Source: Vicia villosa
Taxonomy: Eukaryota; Streptophyta; Magnoliopsida; Fabales; Fabaceae
Direction: 5' to 3'
NCBI RefSeq assembly: GCF_029867415.1
Contig: NC_081185.1
Location: 123,012,920-123,076,919, forward strand
DNA: 64,000 nt
The notes under the pieces are model-generated. The model saw only the letters and a program-made list of their open reading frames with translations, had not been told where the DNA came from and searched no databases. This document shows, piece after piece, positions 36,890-49,322 of the stretch. Every line of letters starts with the position of its first letter. Position 1 is the stretch's first letter. The position numbers and the translations under genes are program-made.

Positions 36890-38950
36890 TCCAATAAATC
36901 TGAGTGTTAGAAATGTGAGAAATAAGAAAGTTTCAAAAAAATGTTCCTAGTCAAAGACAAGATATGGGGTGGCAACATGGCACTCCGGTAAATGATCAAG
37001 AAAAATCAAGTGCAAATATTATCATAAAGAGTATAGGGGCGGAGCTTTTTGATTTAAGCACCATTTAACAGGGACAAATAGTAATGTTGAACCCTGTGTA
37101 TCTGTTCCAGGTGAAGTTCGCACATAAATGTGGACCATTATTCATATCTTGTAAACCAAACTAATTAAGAAGAGAACTCTAGGTGAAGATGTAGTTGAGG
37201 TTGATGTGGAAGATGGTAAAAGAAAAATAGGTGAATCTTCAAGTCTTGCAAACATTTTTAAGAGGGGAATAACTTCTCAATCAATTATCAACTATGCTTT
37301 TAAGAAAAACAAAAAAGGAGGATACTTATCGACAAGTTGCAACTTATTTTTACAACAATGCACTCTCCTTTAACGTTGTAAAAGATGATGAATTTATAAA
37401 TATGTGTGAAATGATTGCCCAATATGGTAAAGCATATAAGCCCCCATCTTATCATGTTCGAGGTAAACATTTAAAGAAAAAAGATGAGTCTATAAATAGC
37501 ATATTTGTGGAGCATAAAGCTGCTTGAAAAAAATTTAAGGTGTTCATTAATGACTGATGGATGGACTAACCAAAATAGGAGGACTATCATAAGTTTTTTT
37601 AGCCAATAGTCCTATGAGAACTTTATTTTTAAAATCAATTGATGCATTTGGCATTTTAAAGACTGCTGATATAGTTTACAAAATGATGGATGACATTGTT
37701 GAGGAAGTAGGGGAAGAAAATGTTGTTCAAATTATAACAGACAATGTTGTAAACTACAAGTTGGTTGGACAAATATTGATGGAGAAAAGGAATAAGCTTT
37801 ATTGGACAACTTGTGCAGCTCATTGCATTGATCTAATGTTAGAGGATTTTAAGAGCAATATACCTATGCATAAGGAGATTATTGCTTCAGGTAAGAAGAT
37901 CACAACTTACATTTATGCTAGGATGAGTCTTATAACTTTGTTGCATCATTATACTGAAGGAGGTGAGTTAATAAGACCTGGCATCACTCGCTTGGGTTGC
38001 TTGAATGATAAGAGGGGACCTTTGTATAGGATGTTCACTTCTAAGGAATGGAAGGATAGCCGATTTGCCAAGATAAAAGATGGGAAATTGGTTGAAAATA
38101 CAGTGACAAACAAAGACTTTTGGAAGAATTTGTTATTTGCCTTAAGGGTGATTTTTCATCACTTAAAGTCTTGCGTATGGTAGATTCTAATGAGAAGCCA
38201 TCCATGGGTTATATCTATGAAGCAATGGATCAGGCAAAAGAGGAAATGCAAACTAGCTACAATAATAAGAGAAAAGGTATAATTTTATAAAATATATTGT
38301 ATTGATTTATTTGATATAAAAAGTATATTAGTATTTATTTATGAACTGATTTAATCTTTTATTTCTTAAGTTACCAACCTTTATGGAAAACTATATATAA
38401 CAGATGGGACAAACAATTACATAGGCCTTTGCATGTTGCCGGTTATAAACTTAATCCAATGTTGCATTACAAACCTATATTTCAAAGCAGATAATGAAGT
38501 GAAAAAAAGGATGTATGCATGTTTAGAAAGGATGATGGGAGGAAACATGGATATGGTGAATAAAATTGATGGTCAACTTGAGGATTTTAAGAGTAAAAAA
38601 GGGTTCTTTAGGAGTGAAATAGCTCAACATGGACAAAAAAACAAGACACCAACTCAATGGTGGGAATCTTACGGTGATGCACACCCAGAGTTGCAAAGCT
38701 TTGCTAATCGTATGTTATGTTTGACATGCAGTTCTTCTGGCTGTGAGAGAAATTGGAGTGCTTTTGAGATGGTATGCTTTTAAATTATCATATATCTTTT
38801 TATAGTTACTATATGTTATGCATTTTAGCTTAATATTTTCTCTGTTGTCGTATTCCTTGCAGTTGTTGCTCACAAGAAGAACATAAAAGAAGGCTGCCAG
38901 TTTGGCTGTTGCTGCCTCAAAAAAGAGAACTAGAGGAGAAAAGGCTCCAA
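36890..38950 (+). pseudogene. hAT transposase (BED, DUF659, dimerisation), broken
   Basis: A transposase-like protein of the hAT superfamily. A BED finger remnant lies at about 36965-37080 (WQHGTPVNDQEKSKCKY, then RGGAFRFKHHLTGT); its second zinc Cys is replaced by Tyr. A linker (37294-37527) follows. The DUF659/RNase H-like core is at about 37535-38180, with MRTLFLKSIDAFGILKTA, ENVVQIITDNVVNYK and WTTCAAHCIDLMLEDF. The C-terminal dimerisation region is at about 38630-38770, with TPTQWWESYGDAHPELQSFA and CSSSGCERNWSAFEM. Stops and frameshifts break it at several points (for example 37318, 37525 and 38182), so it is not functional. I could not define terminal inverted repeats. It abuts the tandem array. 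Confidence 0.85.
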
Positions 38951-39360
38951 TCGAAGAGAAAGAAGTACAAGTTCATTTTTATATTGAACATACTTTTCTA
39001 TAATATACACCTTACTTGACTCTCATATTTAGACTAACATTCTTGTCGATGTGCAAACAGAAGAAGAACCTTAAGCCACTCCTAGCAAGTAATTGAAAGG
39101 AATAAAGATTAAAGTTTTTGAGGACGAAGATACTGTTGAAACTTCTTCCCCTAAAACTCCCAAGAAGAAGAAAAAGAAATAAAAACCCTTATGACTGGTC
39201 CGTAAATGGTCATTCTTAGTCCAACTGTTGCACCTGTTATTGAAGCAAAAGAAAAAAAGGTCATTGCACACACTGGAGAAAAGGGAGCCAAGAAAGCAAA
39301 AAAACTTTCCTCTGACGAACCTGAAAGTGCTAATTCTAGTCCTGATTTTGGTGCGAATTA
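38951..39360 (+). pseudogene. lysine-rich coding remnant after the hAT gene
   Basis: Two broken frames read KVFEDEDTVETSSPKTPKKK (about 39110-39178) and VIAHTGEKGAKKAKKLSSDE (about 39261-39320), ending in a stop at 39358. Acidic/lysine-rich composition suggests the C-terminal tail of the hAT-derived gene or of another protein. I do not recognise it. Confidence 0.35.
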
Positions 39361-39921
39361 GGTGAGTATATTTAAAATCTTATAGTAATGAATTTGACAC
39401 CCCGAATCTTAACGCTTTAACTCATATTTATACTAATACATGAATAATTGTCTGCAACGACTCTTTCCTTAGAAATTGACAGGTATTTTGTTGCACGCTT
39501 ATCAACGTTAGACTTGCTTCAACATGTTATCTAGGCATGGTTAAAACCAAAAAAAAATTATTCACTCTGAACTTGCTACGCGCTCCAACTATTGATGTCG
39601 AAGTCCTGAATGTATAACTTTGAGAAAAAACACTAAGTCCCAACTTCAATTCCAGAGCAGAGACTTCGACCTCTTGGGCTAGAATGTCCATGCCGAAATA
39701 CTCCTAAAAAAATCAAAATTTAAATAAGTATTTCTTTGAACTCCTTTCTTATACGTCGAGCTCAATGCCATTAAAATTCCAGGCTAACAAGGACATCCTT
39801 TGAATTATCCATGAAGGAACTATTGAGTTAAAAAGGGTAAGGTTGGACACATTAACTCATAGGTATGAACTTTTCAAAATGAAACTTGAATAAACATAAA
39901 TCAAATGCAAACTTAGTTTAC

Positions 39922-40535
39922 CCATATTGTGACTCAATTCAGAAACTATCTCTTGGCTATTTAGACAATTCTTCAATGAATTTCCAAAGGATAATTGAAT
40001 TAAAAAAGATGGAATTAAACTCTTTTCAATGAGGTTGTTGGCATGAGCCATCTCCTTGGGTGAACCCATAATCATGAGTGGCTCATCAATAATATCCATG
40101 ATTAAAATAGCTTCAGCTCTAACCATTTGTGCATGATATACCTTCAAAGAAAAAGAACAGTATACAAGTGTAAGTAAGTTTCTTAATAAGCATTTTAAAA
40201 CATGAATTAACTAAAAAAATTACCAAGAAGAAATTATGAAGAAATTAATTTATGTATCAGTAAAAAACGATTACCTCCACGATCAAGAAGAACAATTTTT
40301 GGATGATAAGACCTAAACGTAAAAGGCTTGTCACCTTCAAAGACTTCACATCCATAAGAAACTTCCACTGAAATGAGTGATTCGATGATATAGTGTCAGT
40401 TTTTTTACCTCTTAAATCCTGTGGTAATAGAATCGTTATATTGTTTTCTTCAACCGCAAATTGACCTTGAACATAAAGAAAGTACAAGATAAATATAAGA
40501 AATAAAGCAAATATATGGTTATGTGAAATGTTCAT
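39922..40535 (-). pseudogene. VSR-like copy 0: leader and PA-domain exons
   Basis: Vacuolar sorting receptors carry proteins from the Golgi to the vacuole; their N-terminal PA domain helps bind cargo. Exon A (40409-40535) encodes a hydrophobic signal peptide and the mature start FAVEENNITILLP, like FVVEKN in VSRs. Exon B (40275-40367) gives YGCEVFEGDKP and KIVLLDRG. Exon C (39922-40161) gives CSFSLKVYHAQM, DIIDEPLMIMGSP and IPSFLIQLSFGNSLKNCLN, matching the VSR PA core. Joining B to C at GAC restores RGDC, but the bases before exon C are AT instead of AG. The gap between A and B is only 41 nt, short for a plant intron though GT...AG bounded. The rest of a VSR (lumenal repeats, transmembrane segment, sorting tail) is absent. 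It is probably a pseudogene; a short secreted PA protein cannot be excluded. Confidence 0.75.
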
Positions 40536-40638
40536 GTTGGTTTTATGTTAAGTTATTTGAATATGGTGGAGAGGGGAAACTTAGGTAAAATCGAAGATGG
40601 AGATGGTAGAATGAGATGTTTTCTTTGTGAAGAAACTT

Positions 40639-40646
40639 ATATAAGG
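40639..40646 (-). promoter_or_regulatory. TATA-like box upstream of VSR-like copy 0
   Basis: TTATATAAG reads identically on the minus strand context CCTTCCTTATATAAG and lies about 105 bp before the leader-exon ATG (40535). The same box at the same distance recurs in every unit, so each copy carries its own promoter-like region. In the diverged copy it is altered near 54950. Confidence 0.55.
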
Positions 40647-40765
40647 AAGGAAAGGAGTGAATGTGTCTTATAGTTAGAGATAGAGACACAAAACGTGTAG
40701 AAATATATAATTTTTTAAAATAATTTTTAACACCATATTTGTATTTTGTATAATTTTTTATCAAA

Positions 40766-42188
40766 CTAGTGACAAACACGCGCATACGCACGAGTTCTGG
40801 TTTGGTACGCGCATTTGTTTACCTAATATATTTATACTAGTAACAAACTTATATTTATACTAATACATGAATAATTGTCTGCAACGACTCTCTACTTAGA
40901 AATCGACAGGTATTTTGTTGCACGCTTATTAGCTTTAGACTTGCTTCAACGTGTTTTCTTGGCATGGTTAAAAAAAAAAATTATCCACTCTGAACTTGCT
41001 ACGCGCTCCAACTATTGATGTCGAAGTCCTGAATGTATAACTTTGAGAAAAAACACTAAGTCCCAACTTCAATTCCAGAGCAGTGACTTCGACCTCTTAG
41101 GCTAGAATGTCCATGCCGAAATACTCCTAAAAAAATCCATATTTAAATAAGTATTTCTTTGAACTCCTTTCTTATACGTCGAGCTTAATGCCATTAAAAT
41201 TCCAGGCTAACAAGGACATCCTTTGAATTATCCTTGAAGGAACTATTGAGTTAAAAAGGGTAAGGTTGGACACATTAACTCATTAGGATGAACTTTTCAA
41301 AATGAAACTTGAAAAAACTTAAATCAAATGCAAACTTAGTTTACCCATATTGTGACTCAATTCAGAAACTATCTCTTGGTTATTTAGACAATTCTTCAAT
41401 GAATTTCCAAAGGATAATTGAATTAAAAAAGATGGAATTAAACCCTTTTTAATGAGTATGTTGGCATAATCTCTCTCCTTGGGTGAACCCATAATCATGA
41501 GTGGCTCATCAATAATATCCATGATTAAAATAACTTCAGCTCCAGCCATTTGTGCATGATATACCTTCAAAGAAAAAGAACAGTATACAAGTGTAAGTAA
41601 GTTTCTTAATAAGTATTTTAAAACATGAATTAACTAAAAAAATTACCAAGAAGAAATTATGAAGAAATTAATTTATGTATCAGTAAAAAACGATTACCTC
41701 CACGATCAAGAAGAACAATTGTTGGATGATAAGACCTAAACGTAAAAGGCTTGTTACCTTCAAAGACTTCACATCCATAAGAAACTTCCGCTGAAATGAA
41801 TGATTCGATGATATAATGTCAGTTTTTTTACCTCTTAAATCCTGTGGTAATAGAACCGTTATATTGTTTTCTTCAACCGCAAATTGACCTTGAACATAAA
41901 GAAAGTACAAGATAAATATAAGAAATAAAGCAAATATATGATTATGTGAAATGTTCATGTTGGTTTTATGTTTAGTTATTTGAATATGGGTGAGAGGGGA
42001 AACTTAAGTAAAATCGAAGATGGAGATGGTAGAATGAGATGTTCTCTTTGTGAAGAAACTTATATAAGGAAGGAAAGGAGTGAATGTGTCTTATAGTTAG
42101 AGATAGAGACTCAAAACCTGTAGAAATATATAATTTTTTAAAATAATTTTTAAAACCATATTTGTATTTTGTATAATTTTTTATCAAA
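40766..42188 (-). repeat. array unit 1
   Basis: First unit with the Helitron-derived start. About 70 bp of Helitron end (40766-40836) is followed by a second CTAGTAACAAAC at 40837, then unit sequence. Confidence 0.92.
41345..41958 (-). pseudogene. VSR-like copy 1
   Basis: Exon A 41832-41958, exon B 41698-41790, exon C 41345-41584. All three blocks stay open, with EVILIMDIIDEP in the PA core. Same AT in place of the exon C acceptor. Confidence 0.72.
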
Positions 42189-42277
42189 CTAGTGACAAAC
42201 GCGCGCATACGCACGGGTTTTGGTTTGGTACGCGCATTTGTTTACCTAATATATTTATACTAGTAACAAACTCATAT

Positions 42278-42541
42278 TTATACTAATACATGAATAATTG
42301 TCTGCAACGACTCTCTCCTTAGAAATCGACAGGTATTTTGTTGCACGCTTATCAACTTTATACTTGCTTCAACGTGTTTTCTTGGCATGGTTAAAACCAA
42401 AAAAAAATTATTCACTCTGAAATTGCTACGCGCTCCAACTATTGAGTTCGAAGTCCTGAATGTATAACTTTTAAAAAAAACACAAAGTCCCGACTTCAAT
42501 TCCAGAGCAGTGACTTCGACCTCTTGGGCTAAAATGTCCAT
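42278..42541 (-). CDS. unrecognised open frame of the array unit (example copy)
   Basis: Starts MDILAQEVEVTALELK and later reads LVLTMPRKHVEASIKLISVQ, ending HVLV. Just upstream on the minus strand TTTTTTAG could act as an acceptor before GAGTATTTCGGC, so it may be a terminal exon following the PA exon. The frame is open in several units (also 45132-45395) and altered by frameshifts in others (for example 46563-46823). I know no family like it. It may be real coding sequence from another gene, or non-coding DNA open by chance and copied by the array. Confidence 0.3.
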   Translation of the reverse strand: MDILAQEVEVTALELKSGLCVFFKSYTFRTSNSIVGARSNFRVNNFFLVLTMPRKHVEASIKLISVQQNTCRFLRRESLQTIIHVLV

Positions 42542-42771
42542 GCCGAAATACTCCTAAAAAAATCCATATTTAAATAAGTATTTCTTTGAACTCCTTTCTT
42601 ATACGTCGAGCTCAATGCCATTAAAATTCCAGGCTACCAAGGACATCCTTTGAATTAACCATGAAGGAAATATTGAGTTAAAAAGGGTAAGGTTGGACAC
42701 ATTAACTCATTAGGATGAACTTTTCAAAATGAAACTTGAAAAAACTTAAATCAAATGCAAACTTAGTTTAC

Positions 42772-43385
42772 CCATATTGTGACTCAATTCAGAAACTATC
42801 TCTTGGTTATTTAGACAATTCTTCAATGATTTTCCAAAGGATAATTGAATTAAAAAAGATGGAATTAAACCCTTTTCAATGAGTATGTTGGCATAAGCTC
42901 TCTCCTTGGGTGAACCCATAATCATGAGTGGCTCATCAATAATATCCATGATTAAAATAACTTCAGCTCTAGCCATTTGTGCATGATATACCTTCAAAGA
43001 AAAAGAACGTTATACAAGTGTAAGTAAGTTTCTTAATAAGCATTTTAAAACATGAATTAAGTAAAAAAATTACCAAGAAGAAATTATGAAGAAATTAATT
43101 TATGTATCAGTAAAAAACGATTACCTCCACGATCAAGAAGAACAATTGTTGGATGATAAGACCTAAACATAAAAGGCTTGTCACCTTCAAAGACTTCACA
43201 TCCATAAGAAACTTCCGCTGAAATGAGTGATTCGATGATATAGTTTCCGTTTTTTTACCTCTTAAATCCTGTGGTAATAGAACCGTTATATTGTTTTCTT
43301 CAACCACAAACTGACCTTGAACATAAAGAAAGTACAAGATAAATATAAGAAATAAAGCAAATATATGGTTATGTGAAATGTTCAT
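42772..43385 (-). pseudogene. VSR-like copy 2
   Basis: Exon A 43259-43385, exon C 42772-43011. The exon C start differs (CGT for the TGT codon), changing the conserved Cys of RGDC-like sequence. PA frame open. Confidence 0.72.
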
Positions 43386-43615
43386 GTTGGTTTTATGTTA
43401 AGTTATTTGAATATGATGGAGAGGGGAAACTTAAGTAAAATCGAAGATGGAGATGGTAGAATGAGATGTTTTCTTTGTGAAGAAACTTATATAAGGAAGG
43501 AAAGGAGTGAATGTGTCTTATAGTTAGAGATAGAGACACAAAACGTGTAGAAATATATAATTTTTTAAATTAATTTTTAACACCATATTTGTATTTTGTA
43601 TAATTTTTTATCAAA

Positions 43616-45042
43616 CTAGTGACAAACACGCGCATACGCACGAGTTCTGGTTTGGTACGCGCATTTGTTTACCTAATATATTTATACTAGTAACAAACTT
43701 ATATTTATACTAATACATGAATAATTGTCTGCAACGACTCTCTACTTAGAAATCGACAGGTATTTTGTTGCACGCTTATTAGCTTTAGACTTGCTTCAAC
43801 GTGTTTTCTTGGCATGGTTAAAACCAAAAAATAATTATTCACTCTGAACTAGCTACGCGCTCCAACTATTGATGTCGGAGTCCTGAATGTATAACTTTGA
43901 GAAAAAACACTAAGTCCCAACTTCAATTCCAGAGCAGTGACTTCGACCTCTTAGGCTAGAATGTCCATGCCGAAGTACTCCTAAAAAAATCCATATTTAA
44001 ATAAGTATTTCTTTGAACTCCTTTCTTATACGTCGAGCTCAATGCCATTAAAATTCCAGGCTAACAAGGACGTCCTTTGAATTATCCATGAAGGAACTAT
44101 TGAGTTAAAAATGGTAAGGTTGGACACATTAACTCATTAGGATGAACTTTTCAAAATGAAACTTGAAAAAACTTAAATCAAATGCAAACTTAGTTTACCC
44201 ATATTGTGACTCAATTCAGAAACTATCTCTTGGTTATTTAGACAATTCTTCAATGAATTTCAAAGGATAATTGAATTAAAAAAGATGGAATTAAACCCTT
44301 TTCAATGAGTATGTTCGCATAAGCTCTCTCCTTGGGTGAACCCATAATCATGAGTGGTTCATCAATAATATCCATGATTAAAATAACTTCAGCTCCAGCC
44401 ATTTGTGCATGATATACCTTCAAAGAAAAAGAACAGTATACCAGTGTAAGTAAGTTTCTTAATAAGCATTTTAAAACATGAATTAACTAAAAAAATTACC
44501 AAGAAGAAATTATGAAGAAATTAATTTATGTATCAGTAAAAAAATGATTACCTCCACGATCAAGAAGAACAATTGTTGGATGATAAGACCTAAACGTAAA
44601 AGGCTTGTCACCTTCAAAGACTTCACATCCATAAGAATCTTCCGCTGAAATGAGTCATTAAATGATATAGTGTCCGATTTTTTACCTCTTAAATCTTTTG
44701 GTAATAGAACCGTTATATTGTTTTCTTCAACCACAAATTGACCTTGAACATAAAGAAAGTACAAAATAAATATAAGAAATAAAGCAAATATATTGTTATG
44801 TGAAATGTTCATGTTCGTTTTATGTTAAGTTATTTTAATATGGTGGAGAGGGGAAACTTAAGTAAAATCGAAGATGGAGATGGTAGAATGAGATGTTCTC
44901 TTTGTGAAGAAACTTATATAAGGAAGGAAAGGAGTGAATGTGTCTTATAGTTAGAGATAGAGACACAAAACGTGTAGAAATATATAATTTTTTAAAATAA
45001 TTTTTAACACCATATTTGTATTTTGTATAATTTTTTATCAAA
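43616..45042 (-). repeat. array unit 3
   Basis: Complete unit of 1427 bp. Its PA exon carries a one-base deletion near 44261. Confidence 0.92.
44199..44812 (-). pseudogene. VSR-like copy 3, PA exon frameshifted
   Basis: Exon A 44686-44812 is open. Exon C 44199-44437 is 239 nt rather than 240 because AATTTCCAAAGG became AATTTCAAAGG near 44261, so the PA frame is lost in its second half. Confidence 0.75.
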
Positions 45043-46473
45043 CTAGTAACAAACGCGCGCATACGCACGGGTTCTGGTTTGGTACGCGCATTTGTTTACC
45101 TAATATATTTATACTAGTAACAAACTCATATTTATACTAATACATGAATAATTGTCTGCAACGACTCTCTCCTTAGAAATCGACAGGTATTTTGTTGCAC
45201 GCTTATCAACTTTATACTTGCTTCAACGTGTTTTCTTGGCATGGTTAAAACCAAAAAAAAATTACTCACTCTGAAATTGCTACGCGCTCCAACATTTGAG
45301 TTCGAAGTCCTGAATGTATAACTTTGAGAAAAAACACTAAGTCCCAACTTCAATTCCAGAGCAGTGACTTCGACCTCTTGGGCTAGAATGTCCATGCCGA
45401 AATACTCCTAAAAAAATCCATATTTAAATAAGTATTTCTTTGAACTCCTTTCTTATACGTCGAGCTCAATGCCATTAAAATTCCAGGCTACCAAGGACAT
45501 CTTTTGAATTATCCATGAAGGAACTATTGAGTTAAAAAGGGTAAGGTTGGACACATTAACTCATTAGGATGAACTTTTCAAAATGAAACTTGAAAAAACT
45601 TAAATCAAATGCAAACTTAGTTTACCCATATTGTGACTCAATTCAGAAACTATCTCTTGGTTATTTAGACAATTCTTCAATGAATTTCCAAAGGATAATT
45701 GAATTAAAAAAGATGGAATTAAACCCTTTTCAATGAGTATGTTGGCATAAGCTCTCTCCTTGGGTGAACCCATAATCATGAGTGGCTCATCAATAATATC
45801 CATGATTAAAATAACTTCAGCTCCAGCCATTTGTGCATGATATACCTTCAAAGAAAAAGAACGTTATACAAGTGTAAGTAAGTTTCTTAATAAGCATTTT
45901 AAAACATGAATTAAGTAAAAAAAATTACCACGAAGAAATTATGAAGAAATTAATTTATGTATCAGTAAAAAATGATTACCTCCACGATCAAGAAGAACAA
46001 TTGTTGGATGATAAGACCTAAACATAAAAGGCTTGTCACCTTCAAAGACTTCACATCCATAAGAAACTTCCGCTGAAATGAGTGATTCGATGATATAGTG
46101 TCCGTTTTTTTACCTCTTAAATCCTGTGGTAATAGAACCGTTATATTGTTTTCTTCAACCACAAACTGACCTTGAACATTAAGAAAGTACAAGATAAATA
46201 TAAGAAATAAAGCAAATATATGGTTATTATGTGAAATGTTCATGTTGGTTTTATGTTAAGTTATTTGAATATGGTGGAGAGGGGAAACTTAAGTAAAATT
46301 GAAGATGGACATAGTAGAATGAGATGTTTTCTTTGTGAAGAAACTTATATAAGGAAGGAAAGGAGTGAATGTGTCTTATAGTTAGAGATAGAGACACAAA
46401 ACGTGTAGAAATATATAATTTTTTAAAATAATTTTTAACACCATAGTTGTATTTTGTATAATTTTTTATCAAA
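45043..46473 (-). repeat. array unit 4
   Basis: Longest unit, 1431 bp. The unknown frame is open at 45132-45395. Confidence 0.92.
45626..46243 (-). pseudogene. VSR-like copy 4
   Basis: Exon A 46114-46243 has a 3-nt insertion giving NISHNNHIF, in frame. Exon C 45626-45865 is open and shares the CGT change of copy 2, so copies 2 and 4 look closely related. Confidence 0.72.
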
Positions 46474-47899
46474 CTAGTAACAAACGCGCGCATGCGCACG
46501 GGTTCTGGTTTGGTACGCGCATTTGTTTACTTAATATATTTATACTAGTAACAAACTCATATTTATATACATGAATATTTGTCTGCAACGACTGTCTCCT
46601 TAAAAATCGATAGGTATTTTGTTGCACGCTTATCAACTTTAGACTTGCTTCTACGTGTTTTCTTGATATGGTTAAAACCAAAAAAAATATTATTCACTCT
46701 GAACTTGCTACGCGCTCCAACTATTGATGTCGAAGTCCTGAATGTATAACTTTGAGAAAAAACACTAAGTCCCAACTTCAATTCCAAAGCAGTGACTTCG
46801 GCCTCTTGGGCTAGAATGTCCATGCCGAAATACTCCTAAAAAAATCAAAATTTAAATAAGTATTTCTTTGAACTCCTTTCTTATACGTCGAGCTCAATCC
46901 CATTAAAATTCCAGGCTAACAAGGATATCCTTTGAATTATCCATGAAGGAACTATTGAGTTAAAAAGGGTAAGGTTGGACACATTAACTCATAGGTATGA
47001 ACTTTTCAAAATGAAACTTGAAAAAACATAAATAAAATGCAAACTTAGTTTACCCATATTGTGAATTAATTCAGAAACTATCTCTTGGCTATTTAGACAA
47101 TTATTCAATGTATTTCCAAAGGATAGTTGAATTAAAAAAGATGGAATGAAACACTTTTCAATGAGGTTGTTGGCATGAGCTCTCTCCTTGGGTGAACCCA
47201 TAATCATGAGTGGCTCATCAATAATATCCATCATTAAAATAGCTTCAGCTCTAACCATTTGTGCATGATATACCTTCAAAGAAAAAGAACAGTATACCAG
47301 TGTAAGTAAGTTTCTTAATAAGCATTTTTAAAAACTAGAATTATTTAAAAAAATTACCAAGAAGAAATTATGAAGAAATTAATTTATGTATCAGTATAAA
47401 TTGATTACCTCCACGATCAAGAAGTACAATTGTTGGATGATAAGACCTAAACGTAAAATGCTTGTCACCTTCAAAGACTTCACATCCATAAGAATCTTAC
47501 GCTGAAATGAGTGATTCAATGATATAGTGTCCGTTTTTTTACCTCTTAAATCCTGTGGTAATAGAACCGTTATATTGTTTTCTTCAACCACAAATTGACC
47601 TTGAACATAAAGAAAGTACAAGATAAATATAAGAAAAAAAACAAATATATGGTTATGTGAAATGTTCATGTTGGTTTTATGATAAGTTATTTGAATATGA
47701 TGGAGAGGGGAAACTTAAGTAAAATCGAAGATGGAGACGGTAGAATGAGATGTTTTCTTTGTGGAGAAACTTATATAAGGAAGGAAAGGAGTGAATGTGT
47801 CTTATAGGGAGAGATAGAGACACAAAATGTGTAGAAATATATAATTTTTTAAAATAATTTTTAACACCATATTTGTATTTTGTATAATTTTTTATCAAA
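46474..47899 (-). repeat. array unit 5
   Basis: 1426 bp. In this and the following units the segment after the second CTAG reads ATATACATGAATATTTG, a small deletion relative to units 0-4. This defines a right-hand subfamily (units 5-8). Confidence 0.92.
47054..47669 (-). pseudogene. VSR-like copy 5
   Basis: Exon A 47543-47669, exon C 47054-47293, both open, with several private substitutions (for example AILMMDIIDEP). Confidence 0.72.
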
Positions 47900-49322
47900 C
47901 TAGTAACAAACGCGCGCATACGCACGAGTTCTGATTTGGTACGCGCATTTGTTTACCTAATATATTTATTCTAGTGAGAAACTCATATTTATATACATGA
48001 ATATTTGTCTGCAACGAATGTCTCCTTAAAAATCGACAGGTATTTTGTTGCACGCTTATAACCTTTAGACTTGCTTCAACGTGTTTTCTTGGCATGGTTA
48101 AAACCAAAAAAAAAATTATTCACTCTGAACTTGCTACGCGCTCCAACTATTGATGTCGAAGTCCTGAATGTATAACTTTGAGAAAAAACACTAAGTCCCA
48201 ACTTCAATTCCAGAGCAGTGACTTCGACCTCTTGGGCTAGAATGTCCATGCCGAAATACTCCTAAAAAAATCAAAATTTAAATAAGTATTTCTTTGAACT
48301 CCTTTCTTATACGTCGAGCTCAATGCCATTAAAATTCCAGGCTAACAAGGACATCCTTTGAATTATCCATGAAGGACCTATTGAGTTAAAAAGAGTAAGG
48401 TTGGACACATTAACTCATAGGTATGAACTTTTCAAAATGAAACTTGAAAAAACATAAATCAAATGCAAACTTAGTTTACCCATATTGTGACTCAATTCAG
48501 AAACTATCTCTTGGTTATTTAAACAATTCTTCAATGAATTTCCAAAGGATAATTGAATTAAAAAAGATGGAATTAAACTCTTTTCATTGAGTTTGTTGGC
48601 ATAAGCTCTCTCCTTGGATGAACCCATAATCATGAGTGGCTCATCAATAATATCCATGATTAAAATAGCCTAGCTCTAACAATTTGTGCATGATATAGAT
48701 TCAAAGAAAAAGAACAGTATACCAGTGTAAACAAGTTTCTTAATAAGCATTTTAAAACAAGAATTATTCAAAAAAATTACCAAGAAGAAATTATGAAGAA
48801 ATTAATTTATGTATCAGTAAAAAACGATTACCTCCACGATCAAGAAGAAAAATTGTTGGATGATAAGACCTAAACGTAAAAGGCTTGTCACCTTCAAAGA
48901 CTTCACATCCATAAGAATCTTCCGCTGAAATGAGTGATTCAATGATATAGTGTCCGATTTTTTACCTCTTAAATCCTGTGGTAATAGAACCGTTATATTG
49001 TTTTCTTCAACCACAAATTGACCTTGAACATAAAGAAAGTACAAGATAAATATAAGAAAAAAAGCAAATATATGGTTATGTGAAATGTTCATGTTGGTTT
49101 TATGTTAAGTTATTTGAATATGATGGAGAGGGGAAACTTAAGTAAAATCGAAGATGGAGATGGTAGAATGAGATGTTTTCTTTGTGGAGAAACTTATATA
49201 AGGAAGGAAAGGAGTGAATGTGTCTTATAGGTAGAGATAGAGACACAAAATGTGTAGAAATATATAATTTTTTAAAATAATTTTTAACACCATATTTGTA
49301 TTTTGTATAATTTTTTATTAAA
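47900..49322 (-). repeat. array unit 6
   Basis: 1423 bp, right-hand subfamily. Confidence 0.92.
48480..49092 (-). pseudogene. VSR-like copy 6, PA exon frameshifted
   Basis: Exon A 48966-49092 is open. Exon C 48480-48718 has lost one base near 48669 (AGCTTCAGCTC became AGCCTAGCTC), shifting the frame at the start of the PA core. The sequence at the VYH codons is also changed (ATAGATTC). Confidence 0.75.

Larger units (their letters stand above)
39383..40765 (-). repeat. array unit 0 (left-edge copy)
   Basis: Its left edge, TAGTAATGAATTTGACACC, is not the Helitron end found in the other units but matches the diverged fragment at 55733. It therefore probably keeps the original downstream flank of the amplified segment. 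Confidence 0.85.
42189..43615 (-). repeat. array unit 2
   Basis: Complete unit of 1427 bp. The unknown frame is open at 42278-42541 (87 codons). Confidence 0.92.
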
